NCBI GenBank assembly: GCA_964631125.1
Contig: CAZVYN010000005.1
Span: forward strand, 39,549-103,548
DNA from: CAZVYN01 sp964631125
Lineage (GTDB): Bacteria; Eisenbacteria; RBG-16-71-46; CAIMUX01
Length of the DNA: 64,000 nucleotides
Direction of reading: 5' to 3'
The position numbers and the translations under genes are program-made. Below the pieces are notes generated by a model. The model saw only the letters and a program-made list of their open reading frames with translations. It was not told the origin of the DNA and ran no database searches. Below are positions 1-11,499 of this stretch, in pieces; position 1 is the first letter of the stretch, and the number at the start of each line of letters is the position of its first letter.

Positions 1-606
1 AGTCGACTCGGGTATCGAATCGGACCACGCGCGGAAGGCGCGGAGTTCGTTCCAGAACCTCTGGATCAGTTGGTTGGCCTTTTCGGGATCGTTCGGCCCG
101 ACGACGGCCGCGAGGGTCGAGACCATTCGCCGGACACCCTCGAGGTCAGTGCGGTCGTCGAGGGCGAAGACGCTCAGCCCTAGTGCGCGCAGTCGATCGA
201 TCGTCTCGAGCGGATTTCCGCGAGTGACGAGCACGAGGTCCGGTCGACTCCGTTGGATCGCTTCCAGCGATGGGTCGACGATCCCTCCGATCTGCGGACA
301 GTTTTTCGCTTGCTCGGGATAGTCACAGTACCGGGTGACCCCCACGATGCGACCACGGGCGACGCCCAGCGCGAACAGACTCTCGGTCAGGCTCGGAGAG
401 AGTGAGATGATCCGATCGGGGTAGCGCTCGGCCGCCAGCGTGTCGCCGAGGGCATCGACCAGGGCGGCGTGCCCGCCGTTGGGAGCGAGCTCTGCCGCCG
501 ACTGCGCCGACGTCGGTCTACCCGACAGACTGAACGCCAGCGCCGCGAGACAGCAGAACCCCGACAACCAAAGACGCCACGTCTCGACGCTCCGTTCGTA
601 CCTCAC
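1..606 (-). CDS. BtuF-like ABC transporter substrate-binding protein (partial, C-terminus off window)
   Basis: Reading the minus strand from a GTG at 606 gives 202 codons without a stop to the window edge. The GTG overlaps the TGA of the upstream ATPase gene (GTGA), so the two are translationally coupled. The N-terminus has a hydrophobic segment ending near TSAQS, which looks like an export signal. It is followed by RIISLSPSLTESLFALG, the typical first strand-helix of class III helical-backbone binding proteins of the BtuF/FhuD type, then GVTRYCDYPEQA and a DPSLEAIQRSRPDLVLVTR block. It should bind a cobalamin or iron-chelate ligand in the periplasm and feed it to the BtuD-like ATPase. The ligand cannot be told from sequence. 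The permease gene is not seen and may lie beyond the left edge. Confidence 0.85.
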   Translation of the reverse strand, partial: MRYERSVETWRLWLSGFCCLAALAFSLSGRPTSAQSAAELAPNGGHAALVDALGDTLAAERYPDRIISLSPSLTESLFALGVARGRIVGVTRYCDYPEQAKNCPQIGGIVDPSLEAIQRSRPDLVLVTRGNPLETIDRLRALGLSVFALDDRTDLEGVRRMVSTLAAVVGPNDPEKANQLIQRFWNELRAFRAWSDSIPEST

Positions 607-1469
607 GTGTGAGCCTCCTCTTTGTTGCTTCTCGTCGGGGCTCCGAGGCGCCAGACAATGCGGCGTTTTCCCGTTCTGAGATCTCGCGTGACATCCACGG
701 GCGTCCCGAAGACTTCGGAGAGAATTTCTTCGCGCAAGACTTCGTCGCCGTCGCCGGCCACCACGAGTCGACCTTGGTCGAGCAGGACCAAACGATCGCA
801 ATAGTGCGCCAACAGATCCAGGTGATGGTCCGCCACGACGACGGTGCAACGGGCGGCTCGCGTCAGCGCGTGCAGACGATCGTAGATCTCGCGTTGATAC
901 TTCAGGTCGAGGTTCGCCACCGGCTCGTCGAGCAAGAGGATCGAGGCCTCCTGGACCAGTGCGCGAGCGATCGCCGCGCGCTGCCACTCACCCCCGCTCA
1001 GGCTCTCGACCGCCCGGTCGCCCAGCGCCCCGAGGTCCAGCCGAGCGATCGCCGATTCGATCGCTCGCGTGTCCGCGGGCCGGTCCGGCCACCAGCCGCG
1101 GGTGTGTGGATGGCGCCCGGTCGCGACCATCTCACGGACCGTCCAAGGAAAACTGCCCTCCATGCGCTGGGGGAGCCACGCGATTCGCCTCGCTCGTTCG
1201 GACGCCGTGACCGTGCGGATCGATCGGACACCGTCCAAGATCACATCTCCACGTGCCGGCTTCAGTAGTCCCGCCAACAATCGCAGAAGGGTGGACTTCC
1301 CGGCCCCGTTCGGTCCCAGGACCCCGATCAGCTCGGAGTCGTGGATCGTGAGGTGGGAGATCTGGAGACTGGGCTTGTCCCCGTACCGAAACTCGAGGTC
1401 TTTGGCGGCAAGAACTTGCGTTCCGGTCGTCCTCCGCAGAGAAGCGGGATTGTAACCATCCGACGACAT
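603..1469 (-). CDS. ABC transporter ATP-binding protein, FecE/BtuD type
   Basis: This 288-residue protein has a complete ABC ATPase: Walker A GPNGAGKST at residues 52-60, a Q-loop near 101, signature LSGGEWQ at 157-163, Walker B ILLLDEP at 177-183 and a switch histidine near 215. Family knowledge places such ATPases in iron-siderophore, haem or cobalamin importers. It overlaps the downstream binding-protein gene by four bases, so both belong to one operon. A 20-base gap separates its start from a divergent membrane gene at 1489, so a permease is not encoded upstream. The first 15 or so residues before the ABC core are extra and the start could be slightly later. The substrate is inferred only from the BtuF-like partner. 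Confidence 0.9.
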   Translation of the reverse strand: MSSDGYNPASLRRTTGTQVLAAKDLEFRYGDKPSLQISHLTIHDSELIGVLGPNGAGKSTLLRLLAGLLKPARGDVILDGVRSIRTVTASERARRIAWLPQRMEGSFPWTVREMVATGRHPHTRGWWPDRPADTRAIESAIARLDLGALGDRAVESLSGGEWQRAAIARALVQEASILLLDEPVANLDLKYQREIYDRLHALTRAARCTVVVADHHLDLLAHYCDRLVLLDQGRLVVAGDGDEVLREEILSEVFGTPVDVTRDLRTGKRRIVWRLGAPTRSNKEEAHT

Positions 1470-1488
1470 CGCTAAGCTTCGTCAATCA

Positions 1489-1923
1489 ATGAAGACACTC
1501 GCCTCACGAACGTTCGGCGACCGCAGGCGTCGCCCGACACCTATCTTCAGCCGCTTCATATGGTTCGGCGGACGCCGGAAAACCGTTCGTCGGCTCTCCG
1601 ACCCGCTCGCTGTCTACGTGGACCGTCCGTCGCCGGCCACAACCTGGGCGGTCATGGCGATCTTCGGCCTCCACTGCCTCGACGCCATCTTCACGCTTCT
1701 CCACCTCGAACGTGGGGGGAGGGAGCTGAACCCGGTCATGGACTACTTCATACGGCAGGGCGCCGGTTCGTTTCTGACGGCCAAACTAGGAATGGCCGGA
1801 CTCGGCCTGTTCTTCCTAGGTATCCACCAGAACTTCCCATTCGTGCGAACCTCTCTCGCCGGGCTCTTCGTGGTTTTTTCTGTGCTCGTCGGCTACCACT
1901 TCCTCCTGATCTACCTCTCTTGA
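1489..1923 (+). CDS. small integral membrane protein, DUF5658-like
   Basis: This 144-residue protein has about three predicted membrane segments: near residues 52-68 (TTWAVMAIFGLHCLDAIFTL), 93-111 and 118-143. The motif CLDAIFTLLHLERGGRELNP matches my memory of DUF5658, a family of short inner-membrane proteins of unknown function whose hallmark is an ELNP turn after the first helix. The N-terminal 45 residues are basic and probably cytosolic. It is divergent from the ABC ATPase gene and isolated from other plus-strand genes. No function is proposed. Confidence 0.65.
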   Translation: MKTLASRTFGDRRRRPTPIFSRFIWFGGRRKTVRRLSDPLAVYVDRPSPATTWAVMAIFGLHCLDAIFTLLHLERGGRELNPVMDYFIRQGAGSFLTAKLGMAGLGLFFLGIHQNFPFVRTSLAGLFVVFSVLVGYHFLLIYLS

Positions 1924-1950
1924 TCCCTCCCGGCAGTGGACCCCGCCTAC

Positions 1951-2553
1951 CTAGTTGCCACTCCCGGTCGCGGGCGTCGTGGCGGGCTGGCCGAAGCTGA
2001 CACGCGGCGCCTGCGAGGCTTCCGGCGGGGCGTCGAACAGCCTGGCGGCCTCGAAGCCGAACATCCCCGCCACTAGGTTGTTCGGGAAGGACCGGCGCCG
2101 AACGTTGTAGGTCTGGACGACGTCGTTGTACCGCTTGCGCTCCGTGGAGATGCGATTCTCCGTGCCGGCGAGTTCGTCTTGCAGGGCGAGGAAGTTCTGG
2201 TTCGCCTTGAGGTCCGGATATCGCTCGACGACGACGAGAAGTCGCGAGAGAGCGCCGGAGAGTTGGTTGTTGGCTTCGATCGACTCTTCGGGCGTTCCTG
2301 CGCCGGCCACTCTCGACCGCGCGTTCACGACGGCTTCGAGCGTCTCCCGCTCGTGCGCCGCGTAGCCCTTCACTGTCTCGACCAGATTCGGGATGAGATC
2401 GAGCCGGCGCTGGAGCACGTTCTCCACCTGGGCCCACGCCGTCTTCACCCCTTCGTCGCCCTGGACCAATCCGTTGTACGCGCCGCGGAGCCAGCCTCCG
2501 AGTACGACCACCAGCAGAACCAATCCGATCGCGATCAGGCCACCGAGTTTCAT
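1951..2553 (-). CDS. lemA: LemA family protein
   Basis: The 200-residue product starts with one membrane helix (about residues 5-20). The LemA core follows: AYNGLVQGDEGVKTAWAQV, then RRLDLIPNLVETVKGYAAHE and later RYPDLKANQNFLALQDELAG, all hallmark LemA segments. The fold is a long antiparallel helical bundle outside the membrane; the biochemical role is not well defined. The ATG overlaps the ileS stop (ATGA, 2550-2553), so it is co-translated with the synthetase. The last 30 residues are proline/threonine/serine rich and poorly conserved. The family call is secure. Confidence 0.93.
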   Translation of the reverse strand: MKLGGLIAIGLVLLVVVLGGWLRGAYNGLVQGDEGVKTAWAQVENVLQRRLDLIPNLVETVKGYAAHERETLEAVVNARSRVAGAGTPEESIEANNQLSGALSRLLVVVERYPDLKANQNFLALQDELAGTENRISTERKRYNDVVQTYNVRRRSFPNNLVAGMFGFEAARLFDAPPEASQAPRVSFGQPATTPATGSGN

Positions 2554-5500
2554 CTGTTCCTTTCTGCCGCCGGCCGCTCCTGCGACTCGACTCGACGCAC
2601 TCCCACGATCACAACGAGCCCGTCGTCCACTTCGACCTCTTGTTGCTGGTCGAAGCTCAGCGCGCCCGCGGTCGACTCTCGCGCTGAAGCCAGGTCCAAT
2701 CGATCCGCCAGCGTCTCACGACGGATGTATTCGCCATGAGCGAGCGTGACCTCGCCCACCCTCGGATCCTCGGTCAGCAAGAAGACCACGATCCGCTGAT
2801 CGACGCGATAGTTCGCTTGCTTCCGCAGCTCCTGGATCGCGCGGACGATCTCCCTCGCGTAGCCTTCGCGACGCAGGTCATCCGAGACGGTCGGATCCAG
2901 GATCACGACGAGGTCGCGCCCGCCGGCCGCGACGAGACCATCGCGCCCCTCGTACGTGAGTTCGTACTCCTCCGGGCTCAGCCTCTCGTGGCCGACGATG
3001 AGATTGCGCTCTCCGTCGATCCGCCACTCGCCGGCCTTCGCAAGTCGGGCCACTTCCTTCATCTCTTCGCCGAGGCGAGCGCCCAGGACCGGGAAGTTCA
3101 GTTTCACGTGGCGATCGGTCAGTCGCGAAAGGTCGCCCGTGGTGAGAACTTCCCGGACATTCAGCTCTTCGGCGAGATCGCCGAGCAGGTCGTCGGCCAA
3201 GACCCTTTCCGACGGATCCGCGCTCGCGGCGCGCGGATTCAACACCCAGATTCGCGGAAGCGGCTGACGGACCTTTATCTGCACCTTTTCCCGGGCGGAC
3301 CGGCCGAGGCGGACCGCCGCGAGAAGTCGCTCGATGCGAGTATTCAACTCCGCGTCGATCAACTCGAAGCGGGGCTTCGGATACGGCCGCAAGTGCACGC
3401 TCTCCGGCCAGAGCCGGGCTCGCGGCGCGTCGGCGCCGGCCGACTCCGACTCGATTCGCTCCTTCTCCCGCTGTCCCGCGCTCAAGTTACGATAGATCTC
3501 CTCGGAGAGAAACGGCGTGATCGGCGCCAGCAGCTCCACCAAGGTAAGGAGCACGTGATGGAGCGTTCGATAGGTGAACGCCTTGTCGAGATCGGCGCTC
3601 GACTTCCAGCAACGCCGCCGAGACCGTCGCACGTACCAGGTCGAGAGGCCGTCGATGAACTCTTCGGTGCGTCGCACCGCCGAGAGCGTATCGAATTCTT
3701 CCAACCCGCGACCGAGGTCCGCTGCGAGTTGATGCAGCTCCGAGAGAATCCAACGATCGAGCGGATTGACGCTCTGTCCCAAGGTCTCCTCGATCGGATC
3801 GGTCGTCGGATCGAATCCGTCGAGTTCGGCATAGGTGACGAAGAAGCCGTAGACGTTCCAGAGCGTGAGGATCTTCCGCCGGACGTCGTCGGCCGCCTTG
3901 TAGCCGAAGCGCAGATTCATCGAAGGGTTGTAGCCACAGTAGAGCCAGCGCATGACGTCGGCGCCCATCTTCTCCACCGCAACATCGAACCAGATGGCGT
4001 TGCCCGATGACTTGTGCATCGGCTTGCCCTTCTCGTCGTACACCTTTTCGTGGGACAAGACGGTCCGATACGGCGCGCGCCCGTCGAGCGTCACCGCCGC
4101 GAACATCATGGCGTAGAACCAGAGTCGCACCTGTTCCCGCATCTCGCAGACGAACTCGGCGGGATACCACCGCTCCCACTGAGCTCGGTCCTCGAGATAG
4201 CCGAGGGTCGAGAAGCAGACGATGCCGGCGTCGAGCCAACAGTCGCCGACGTCCTTCACCCGCCGCGCAATCTTGCCGCTGACCGGCGAGACGATCTCGA
4301 TCTCATCGATCCAGGGTCGGTGCAGCTCCGGCAGCGCGTCGACCTTCGCCGGGTCGACCGCCAGTTCACGCAATCGCTCCCGGCTGCCGACCACGACCAA
4401 CTCGCCGTCGTCGGTGAAATAGAACGGCAGCGGAAGGCCCCAGTAGCGCTTTCGGGAGATGCACCAATCTCCCATGTTCGTGTACCAGTCCTTCGTCCGC
4501 TTTCCGACCGACTCCGGGATCCAGCGCACCTGCTCGGCCTGCGCCATCATGAGCGGCCGGATCTCGTCACAGCGGATGAACCATTCACGTTCGATCCGAA
4601 AGACGAGCTTCTCTTTGCATCGCCAACAGAATGGGTAGCGATGCTTGTAGCTCTCCTGCCGAAAGAACAGGCCCTTCTGCTTCAGGTCCTGCAGGACCGA
4701 TTTCTCGACGTGGTGCACATCCTGTCCCGTGAGAAATCCGAAGCCGGGCTCATAGATGCCCGCCCCGTCGATCGGCGCGATCAGCGGCAGACCCAGGTCC
4801 TTGCCGAGCTGGAAGTCCTCCGCCCCGCAGCCGGGCGCGATATGCACGATCCCGGTCCCGTCGGTTTCTCCGACTTCCGACCAAGCGATGACCTGATGGG
4901 CCGCGGCGGCTTCGTTCGCGGCCGGCAGGTCGTCGTAGGGGCCGAGATAGCGCCGACCCACCAGGGCCGCCCCCTTCACGGTCTCGAGAACCTCGCCTTC
5001 CTTCTTGAACAGCTTCTCTCGCGTGCCCGCGCTGGCGTAGTAGACATGCTCGCCCTGGCGCACCTTGACGTAGTCCAGCTCGGGATTCACCGCGGCCGCG
5101 ACGTTCGCCGGGAGCGTCCACGGAGTCGTCGTCCAGACGAGCAGCGATTCTCCGGATTCTCGAACCGAGCCCTGCTCACCCGACTCGTCGAGCAGCGGAA
5201 AACGGAGATAGACCGACTCATCGATCGTATCGTCATAGCCATCGGCCAGTTCATGCTGAGAGAGCGAGGTCCCGCACCGAGTACACCACGGCATGGAACG
5301 CGCCGCCCGATAGAGCCAGCCCTTCTCGTGCGTTTTCTCCAAGAAATGCCAGATGTACTCGATGTTCCGGTCGGTCATCGTGTAGTAGGAATCGTCCCAC
5401 CGCATCCACTGACCGAGGCGGATCGATTGCTCGGTCTGGACTTTGGAGAACTTCTCGACTCGCGCTCGGCAGGCGCGGGAGAAATTGTCCAGTCCGAACT

Positions 5501-5828
5501 CCTCGATGTCCTTCTTCGAATTGAAACCAAGCTCTCGCTCTGTCTCCACCTCGAGCCAGAGGCCTTGGCAGTCGAAGCCGTTCTGCCATCGCTGATCGAA
5601 GCCGTTCATGGCCCGATGTCGTTGGAAGACGTCCTTGTACGTGCGTCCCCAGGCGTGATGCACGCCCATCGGATTGTTGGCGGTGATCGGCCCGTCGATG
5701 AACGACCACTTCGGACCGCCCGCGACCTGTTCTCGCAGTTGGTCGAAGATCGCCTCTCGGCGCCAGAACTCGAGGATTTCGTGCTCTAGCTGGATGAAAT
5801 CGCGCTTGGGATCAACGGGGCGGAACAT
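2550..5828 (-). CDS. ileS: isoleucyl-tRNA synthetase
   Basis: A 1092-residue class I aminoacyl-tRNA synthetase that charges tRNA-Ile. The HIGH signature appears as HHAWG at residues 57-61 within GVHHAWGRTYKDVFQRHRAM, and the KMSKS loop as HKSSGN at about 605-610. Cys pairs CTRCGTSL and CWRCKEKL lie in the middle and are likely zinc-knuckle remnants. The long C-terminal part contains the anticodon-binding domain (DRWILSELHQLAADL) and a terminal extension. The HAWG and HKSSGN variants fit the IleS subgroup found in several deep bacterial lineages, not the E. coli type. It is followed by overlapping lemA. No T-box leader was recognised in the 62 bases upstream. Confidence 0.95.
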   Translation of the reverse strand: MFRPVDPKRDFIQLEHEILEFWRREAIFDQLREQVAGGPKWSFIDGPITANNPMGVHHAWGRTYKDVFQRHRAMNGFDQRWQNGFDCQGLWLEVETERELGFNSKKDIEEFGLDNFSRACRARVEKFSKVQTEQSIRLGQWMRWDDSYYTMTDRNIEYIWHFLEKTHEKGWLYRAARSMPWCTRCGTSLSQHELADGYDDTIDESVYLRFPLLDESGEQGSVRESGESLLVWTTTPWTLPANVAAAVNPELDYVKVRQGEHVYYASAGTREKLFKKEGEVLETVKGAALVGRRYLGPYDDLPAANEAAAAHQVIAWSEVGETDGTGIVHIAPGCGAEDFQLGKDLGLPLIAPIDGAGIYEPGFGFLTGQDVHHVEKSVLQDLKQKGLFFRQESYKHRYPFCWRCKEKLVFRIEREWFIRCDEIRPLMMAQAEQVRWIPESVGKRTKDWYTNMGDWCISRKRYWGLPLPFYFTDDGELVVVGSRERLRELAVDPAKVDALPELHRPWIDEIEIVSPVSGKIARRVKDVGDCWLDAGIVCFSTLGYLEDRAQWERWYPAEFVCEMREQVRLWFYAMMFAAVTLDGRAPYRTVLSHEKVYDEKGKPMHKSSGNAIWFDVAVEKMGADVMRWLYCGYNPSMNLRFGYKAADDVRRKILTLWNVYGFFVTYAELDGFDPTTDPIEETLGQSVNPLDRWILSELHQLAADLGRGLEEFDTLSAVRRTEEFIDGLSTWYVRRSRRRCWKSSADLDKAFTYRTLHHVLLTLVELLAPITPFLSEEIYRNLSAGQREKERIESESAGADAPRARLWPESVHLRPYPKPRFELIDAELNTRIERLLAAVRLGRSAREKVQIKVRQPLPRIWVLNPRAASADPSERVLADDLLGDLAEELNVREVLTTGDLSRLTDRHVKLNFPVLGARLGEEMKEVARLAKAGEWRIDGERNLIVGHERLSPEEYELTYEGRDGLVAAGGRDLVVILDPTVSDDLRREGYAREIVRAIQELRKQANYRVDQRIVVFLLTEDPRVGEVTLAHGEYIRRETLADRLDLASARESTAGALSFDQQQEVEVDDGLVVIVGVRRVESQERPAAERNR

Positions 5829-5890
5829 GTGCGGCTTCCTGTCCGAGGGCTGAGGCGGTCGTCCGTTCGGCGGCGGGGCGTCCCCGTCGA

Positions 5891-6538
5891 TCAGAGCGAA
5901 GGACGGGTCAGTTCGTCGTGCTGGAGAGCATAGGCCAAGCCCTCCAGCTCGATCGTGATGTTGACGTTTCTCACCCGTACGGGCTCGGTCGTCTCCGGCT
6001 TGATGGGAGCGAAGTTCAAGAACCCGCGCACGCCGGCTCGGGTCAGTCGTTCGATCACCTCTTGCGCCGCGTGCGCCGGAGTCACGATAACCGCAACCTC
6101 CGCGCCGGTGCGGGCGACGACCTCTTCGGCCTCAGAGATCGCGTTGACCGCGATGCCGTCCCACGACCGACCGAGTTTCTCCGGATCGTTGTCGAGGATC
6201 CCGACGATATGGAACCCGCGCTTCGCGAAGTCCTTGTACGAGAAGAGCGCCGAGCCGAGGTGTCCGGCGCCGACAAGGAGCACATTCCACTGTCGGTCCA
6301 AGCCGAGGATCGCCCGCAGCCGCTCCCGCAGATCGGAAACGGAGTAGCCTCTCCCGCGCTTGCCGAAGTTACCGAAGTAGGAGAGGTCCTTCCTCACTTG
6401 CGCGGAGTTCGTGCCGGTCATGCGCGCGAGCGACGCCGAAGAGACCACGTCGTCGCTCTCTCTCTCCAGCTCGTCCAGGATGCGGTAGTACATCGACAGT
6501 CGACGCACGGTGTAGTCCGACACTCGTGCTCGATCCAA
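5891..6538 (-). CDS. rex: redox-sensing transcriptional repressor Rex
   Basis: The 215-residue protein has an N-terminal winged helix with NSAQVRKDLSYFGNFGKRGR (residues 44-63), the conserved Rex recognition region, and a Rossmann domain with GAGHLG at 90-95 that binds NAD(H). The C-terminal domain-swap helix is present (ELEGLAYALQ). Rex represses fermentation and respiration genes until NADH rises. It lies between gyrA and ileS, all on the minus strand, with an 87-base gap from gyrA. I saw no Rex operator (TTGTGA-N-TCACAA type) in front of it. Length is normal for the family. Confidence 0.95.
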   Translation of the reverse strand: MDRARVSDYTVRRLSMYYRILDELERESDDVVSSASLARMTGTNSAQVRKDLSYFGNFGKRGRGYSVSDLRERLRAILGLDRQWNVLLVGAGHLGSALFSYKDFAKRGFHIVGILDNDPEKLGRSWDGIAVNAISEAEEVVARTGAEVAVIVTPAHAAQEVIERLTRAGVRGFLNFAPIKPETTEPVRVRNVNITIELEGLAYALQHDELTRPSL

Positions 6539-6625
6539 TACGTCTCCGCCGTCGTGGGACGCGTGCTCTCTTTCGATGTCGCCGGGTCGTGCGGACTTCG
6601 GGTCCAGAGTCGACTTCCTCTCTCG

Positions 6626-9190
6626 CTATTCTTCGTCGTCCACCGAGTCGGTTGGCTCGTCGTCCGTCCCGAGATCGTCCTGGATCTCGAGAGGACCCGA
6701 GAGCAGGGCGGAAGTCGCGTCGCCCGCCGGCTCCCCCGCGCTGACCTTGCTCTGGACGTCCAACTCCAGCAACGCCACGTCCGCCACGCGATCGCCTTCG
6801 TCGAGCTGGATCAGCTTCACGCCTTGCGTGGCCCGGCCGAGGAGCGACACTTGCGAAACGGGCACGCGGATGATGATACCGCCGGTCGCCATTATGATCA
6901 GTTCATCGGCGTCGCTGACGGGATGGATCGAGACAACCTGACCGACTCTCGTGGAGGTTCCCAGCGTGAGCACGCCGCGTCCTCCGCGGAAGGTCTTGCG
7001 GTAGTCCTCCAGCCGGCTGCGCTTCCCGAATCCCCTCTCGGTCACGACCAAGATCTCCGTCGTCGGGCTCTCTACGACCACCATGCCGACGACGGCGTCG
7101 TCCTCGCCGTTGAGGGTGACGCCACGGACGCCCGCTGCGTTCCGACCCATCGGACGCACGTCGGACTCCTCGAACCGGATCGCCCGACCCTTCCTTGTCG
7201 CGAGGAGTAGCTCGCGCGCGCCGTTGGTGAGTCCGGCCCCGATCAACGCGTCCCCTTCACGAAGGTCGACCGCGACGATTCCTGCCCGGCGAGGATTCCC
7301 ATACGCGTTCAGCGGCGTTTTCTTGATCGTGCCTTTGCGCGTCGCCAACACCAGATAGAGATCGGGACTGAAGGCGCGCACCGGCACGAACGCCGTGATC
7401 CGCTCATCGTTGGCGGCGGAGACCAGATTCCTGAGGGAACGGCCCCGCGCCTGCCGCGTTCCGGACGGAATCTCGTGCACCTTCAACCAGTAGCACCGAC
7501 CGCGATCCGAGAAGAGCAGGACATAGCTATGCGTGGAAGCGACGAAGACATGCTCGACGAAATCCTCTTCCTTGGTGGTCGCGGCTGTCAGACCACGACC
7601 TCCTCGGTTCTGACTCCGGTAGCTGTTCAACGCCACGCGTTTCGTGTACCCGGCGTGCGAGACCGTGATGACCATGTCCTCGTCCGGGATCAGGTCTTCG
7701 ATGACGAAGCTGCCGCCGTCGCCGGTCGGAATGATCTCGGTGCGACGCGGGTCGGCGAACCTGTCCTTGATGTCGATGAGGTCCTTCTCGATCAGGAGCA
7801 GGACCTTCTCTCGGCTCGCCAAAGTCGCTTGCAGGTCTGCAATCCGCGCGCTGACCGCTTCGAATTCGTCGTCGAGCTTCTGACGCTCCAGGCCGGTCAA
7901 GCGCTGCAGACGCAACTCGAGGATCGCGTTGGCTTGCACCTCGGTCAGGTCGAAGCCCTCCATCAAGCCCCGACGCGCCGATTCCACATCCGGGCTGTTG
8001 CGGATGGTCGTGATGATCGCGTCGAGGTGATCGAGGGCGGCCCGCAAGCCCTGCAGGATGTGCGCGCGGCGCTCCGCTTCTCGCAGTTCGAATCCGCTCC
8101 GGCGGACGATCACCTCCAGACGATGATCGATGAACGCCTGGAGAATCTCCTTCAGGTTCATCACCTTCGGACGGTTCTTGTCCAACGCGAGCATGTTCGC
8201 GCCGAAGGTCGTCTGCATCTGGGTGTGCTTGTAGAGCTGATTGAGGACGACTTGTCCCTGGGCGTCGCGCCGCAGCTCGATGACGACCCGCATGCCCTCG
8301 CGGTCGGATTCGTCGCGAACATCGGAAATGCCTGAGATGGTGCCCGTCTTCACCAGGTCCGCGATCCGCTCGATCATCGTGGCCTTGTTCACCTGATACG
8401 GGATCTGCGTGACGATGATCGCGTCGCGACCGTTCTTGAGCTGATCGATCTCGGCTCTGGCTCGGACCGTGATCAGCCCGCGGCCTGTGTGGTAGCAGTC
8501 GCGAATTCCTTGGGTGCCGACGATCATCGCCGCGGTCGGAAAGTCGGGTCCCTTCACGTGCCGCATGAGATCGGCCACCGAGCAGTCGGGGTTGGCGATC
8601 AGATGGATCAAGGCGTCGACCACTTCGCCGACGTTGTGGGTCGGAATGTTCGTCGCCATCCCGACCGCGATCCCGGAAGCTCCGTTCACGATGAGGTTGG
8701 GGAAGGTGCTCGGGAGGACAACCGGCTCTTCGCGGCTGTCGTCGTAGTTCGGCCGGAAGTCGACCGTCTCCTTCTCCAGATCGGCCAGCATCATCTCGGC
8801 GATCTCGGTCAGGCGCGCTTCCGTGTACCGCTCGGCCGCCGCGGTGTCCCCGTCGACCGAGCCGAAGTTCCCCTGCCCGTCGATGAGCGGATGGCGGAGC
8901 GAGAAGTCCTGCACCAAGCGGACGAGCGTGTCGTAGACCGCCGTCGTGCCGTGCGGATGGTAGTTACCGGTGACGTCTCCGGTGATCTTGGCCGACTTGC
9001 GGTACGGCCTGTCGTGGGCGAGCGACAGGTCGTTCATGGCCACCAAGATCCGACGATGAACGGGCTTGAGGCCGTCGCGGACATCGGGCAGCGCGCGCGA
9101 GACGATGACGCTCATCGAATAATCGATGTAGCTCTTCTTCATCTCCTCTTCGATGCGCGTCGGTACGATTCTCTGTTCGTCGATCTCCAT
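6626..9190 (-). CDS. gyrA: DNA gyrase subunit A
   Basis: An 854-residue type IIA topoisomerase A subunit that cuts and rejoins DNA with GyrB to introduce negative supercoils. The catalytic tyrosine is Tyr122 in AAERYTEARL, at the same number as in E. coli. The quinolone-determining region reads HPHGTTAVYD at 78-87, so positions 82-83 are Thr-Thr. The C-terminal pinwheel has a GyrA-box QNRGGRG, which argues for gyrase over topoisomerase IV. The C-terminal tail is acidic (ends DDEE). It sits 79 bases after gyrB on the same strand, in the origin-proximal block. Confidence 0.97.
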   Translation of the reverse strand: MEIDEQRIVPTRIEEEMKKSYIDYSMSVIVSRALPDVRDGLKPVHRRILVAMNDLSLAHDRPYRKSAKITGDVTGNYHPHGTTAVYDTLVRLVQDFSLRHPLIDGQGNFGSVDGDTAAAERYTEARLTEIAEMMLADLEKETVDFRPNYDDSREEPVVLPSTFPNLIVNGASGIAVGMATNIPTHNVGEVVDALIHLIANPDCSVADLMRHVKGPDFPTAAMIVGTQGIRDCYHTGRGLITVRARAEIDQLKNGRDAIIVTQIPYQVNKATMIERIADLVKTGTISGISDVRDESDREGMRVVIELRRDAQGQVVLNQLYKHTQMQTTFGANMLALDKNRPKVMNLKEILQAFIDHRLEVIVRRSGFELREAERRAHILQGLRAALDHLDAIITTIRNSPDVESARRGLMEGFDLTEVQANAILELRLQRLTGLERQKLDDEFEAVSARIADLQATLASREKVLLLIEKDLIDIKDRFADPRRTEIIPTGDGGSFVIEDLIPDEDMVITVSHAGYTKRVALNSYRSQNRGGRGLTAATTKEEDFVEHVFVASTHSYVLLFSDRGRCYWLKVHEIPSGTRQARGRSLRNLVSAANDERITAFVPVRAFSPDLYLVLATRKGTIKKTPLNAYGNPRRAGIVAVDLREGDALIGAGLTNGARELLLATRKGRAIRFEESDVRPMGRNAAGVRGVTLNGEDDAVVGMVVVESPTTEILVVTERGFGKRSRLEDYRKTFRGGRGVLTLGTSTRVGQVVSIHPVSDADELIIMATGGIIIRVPVSQVSLLGRATQGVKLIQLDEGDRVADVALLELDVQSKVSAGEPAGDATSALLSGPLEIQDDLGTDDEPTDSVDDEE

Positions 9191-9269
9191 GCTCCCTCAC
9201 TCTACCTGTGCTCGCGCGTGACCTGTTCTCGCCTGATGGCCGCGCGGCCGTCCGCGCTCCGCTCGGGGG

Positions 9270-11174
<1,905 letters not shown>

Positions 11175-11178
11175 CGAT

Positions 11179-11496
11179 TCAACCTTCTCTGTCCAGCAGC
11201 GTGAAACGCACGCGCTCGATGCTTGTCGCCGGGTCTTGCTTCTGCAGGTGCGTGACGAGACGCGGCGCCAGGTAAGTCAGATGGTGTAACAGGGTGCTGT
11301 TCTCGACGTGCACCACGAGGGTCCCTTGTTCGACACGGAGCGGCCGCGTCCATCGGGCCAGTCGAGGTCCGACCGCCGTGGCCCAATCCGCCAGTAATCG
11401 ATAGTCGCTGACCCCTTGTTGCAGGCGATTGTTCTGCAACACCGCCTTCAGGATCTCGTTCATCGCCTCCAAGACGCGCCGCCGGCGCCGCCGCAC
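11179..11496 (-). CDS. dciA: DciA-like replicative helicase-associated protein (DUF721)
   Basis: A 105-residue protein with the DUF721/DciA core: YRLLADWATAVGPRLARWTRPLRV followed by LVVHVENSTLLHHLTYLAPRL. The KH-like fold helps DnaB-type helicase loading in bacteria that lack DnaC. It starts 3 bases after the dnaN stop codon and ends 4 bases before gyrB, so it is tightly embedded in the replication operon. It occupies the place where recF is normally seen. The start ATG at 11496 may give a short arginine-rich leader; the second ATG, 10 codons in, is also possible. Confidence 0.85.
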   Translation of the reverse strand: MRRRRRRVLEAMNEILKAVLQNNRLQQGVSDYRLLADWATAVGPRLARWTRPLRVEQGTLVVHVENSTLLHHLTYLAPRLVTHLQKQDPATSIERVRFTLLDREG

Positions 11497-11499
11497 CGC

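Noticed and set aside
4014..5789. 591-aa plus-strand open frame
   Set aside because: It is antisense to ileS, a clear full-length synthetase; long antisense frames are expected in high-GC DNA.
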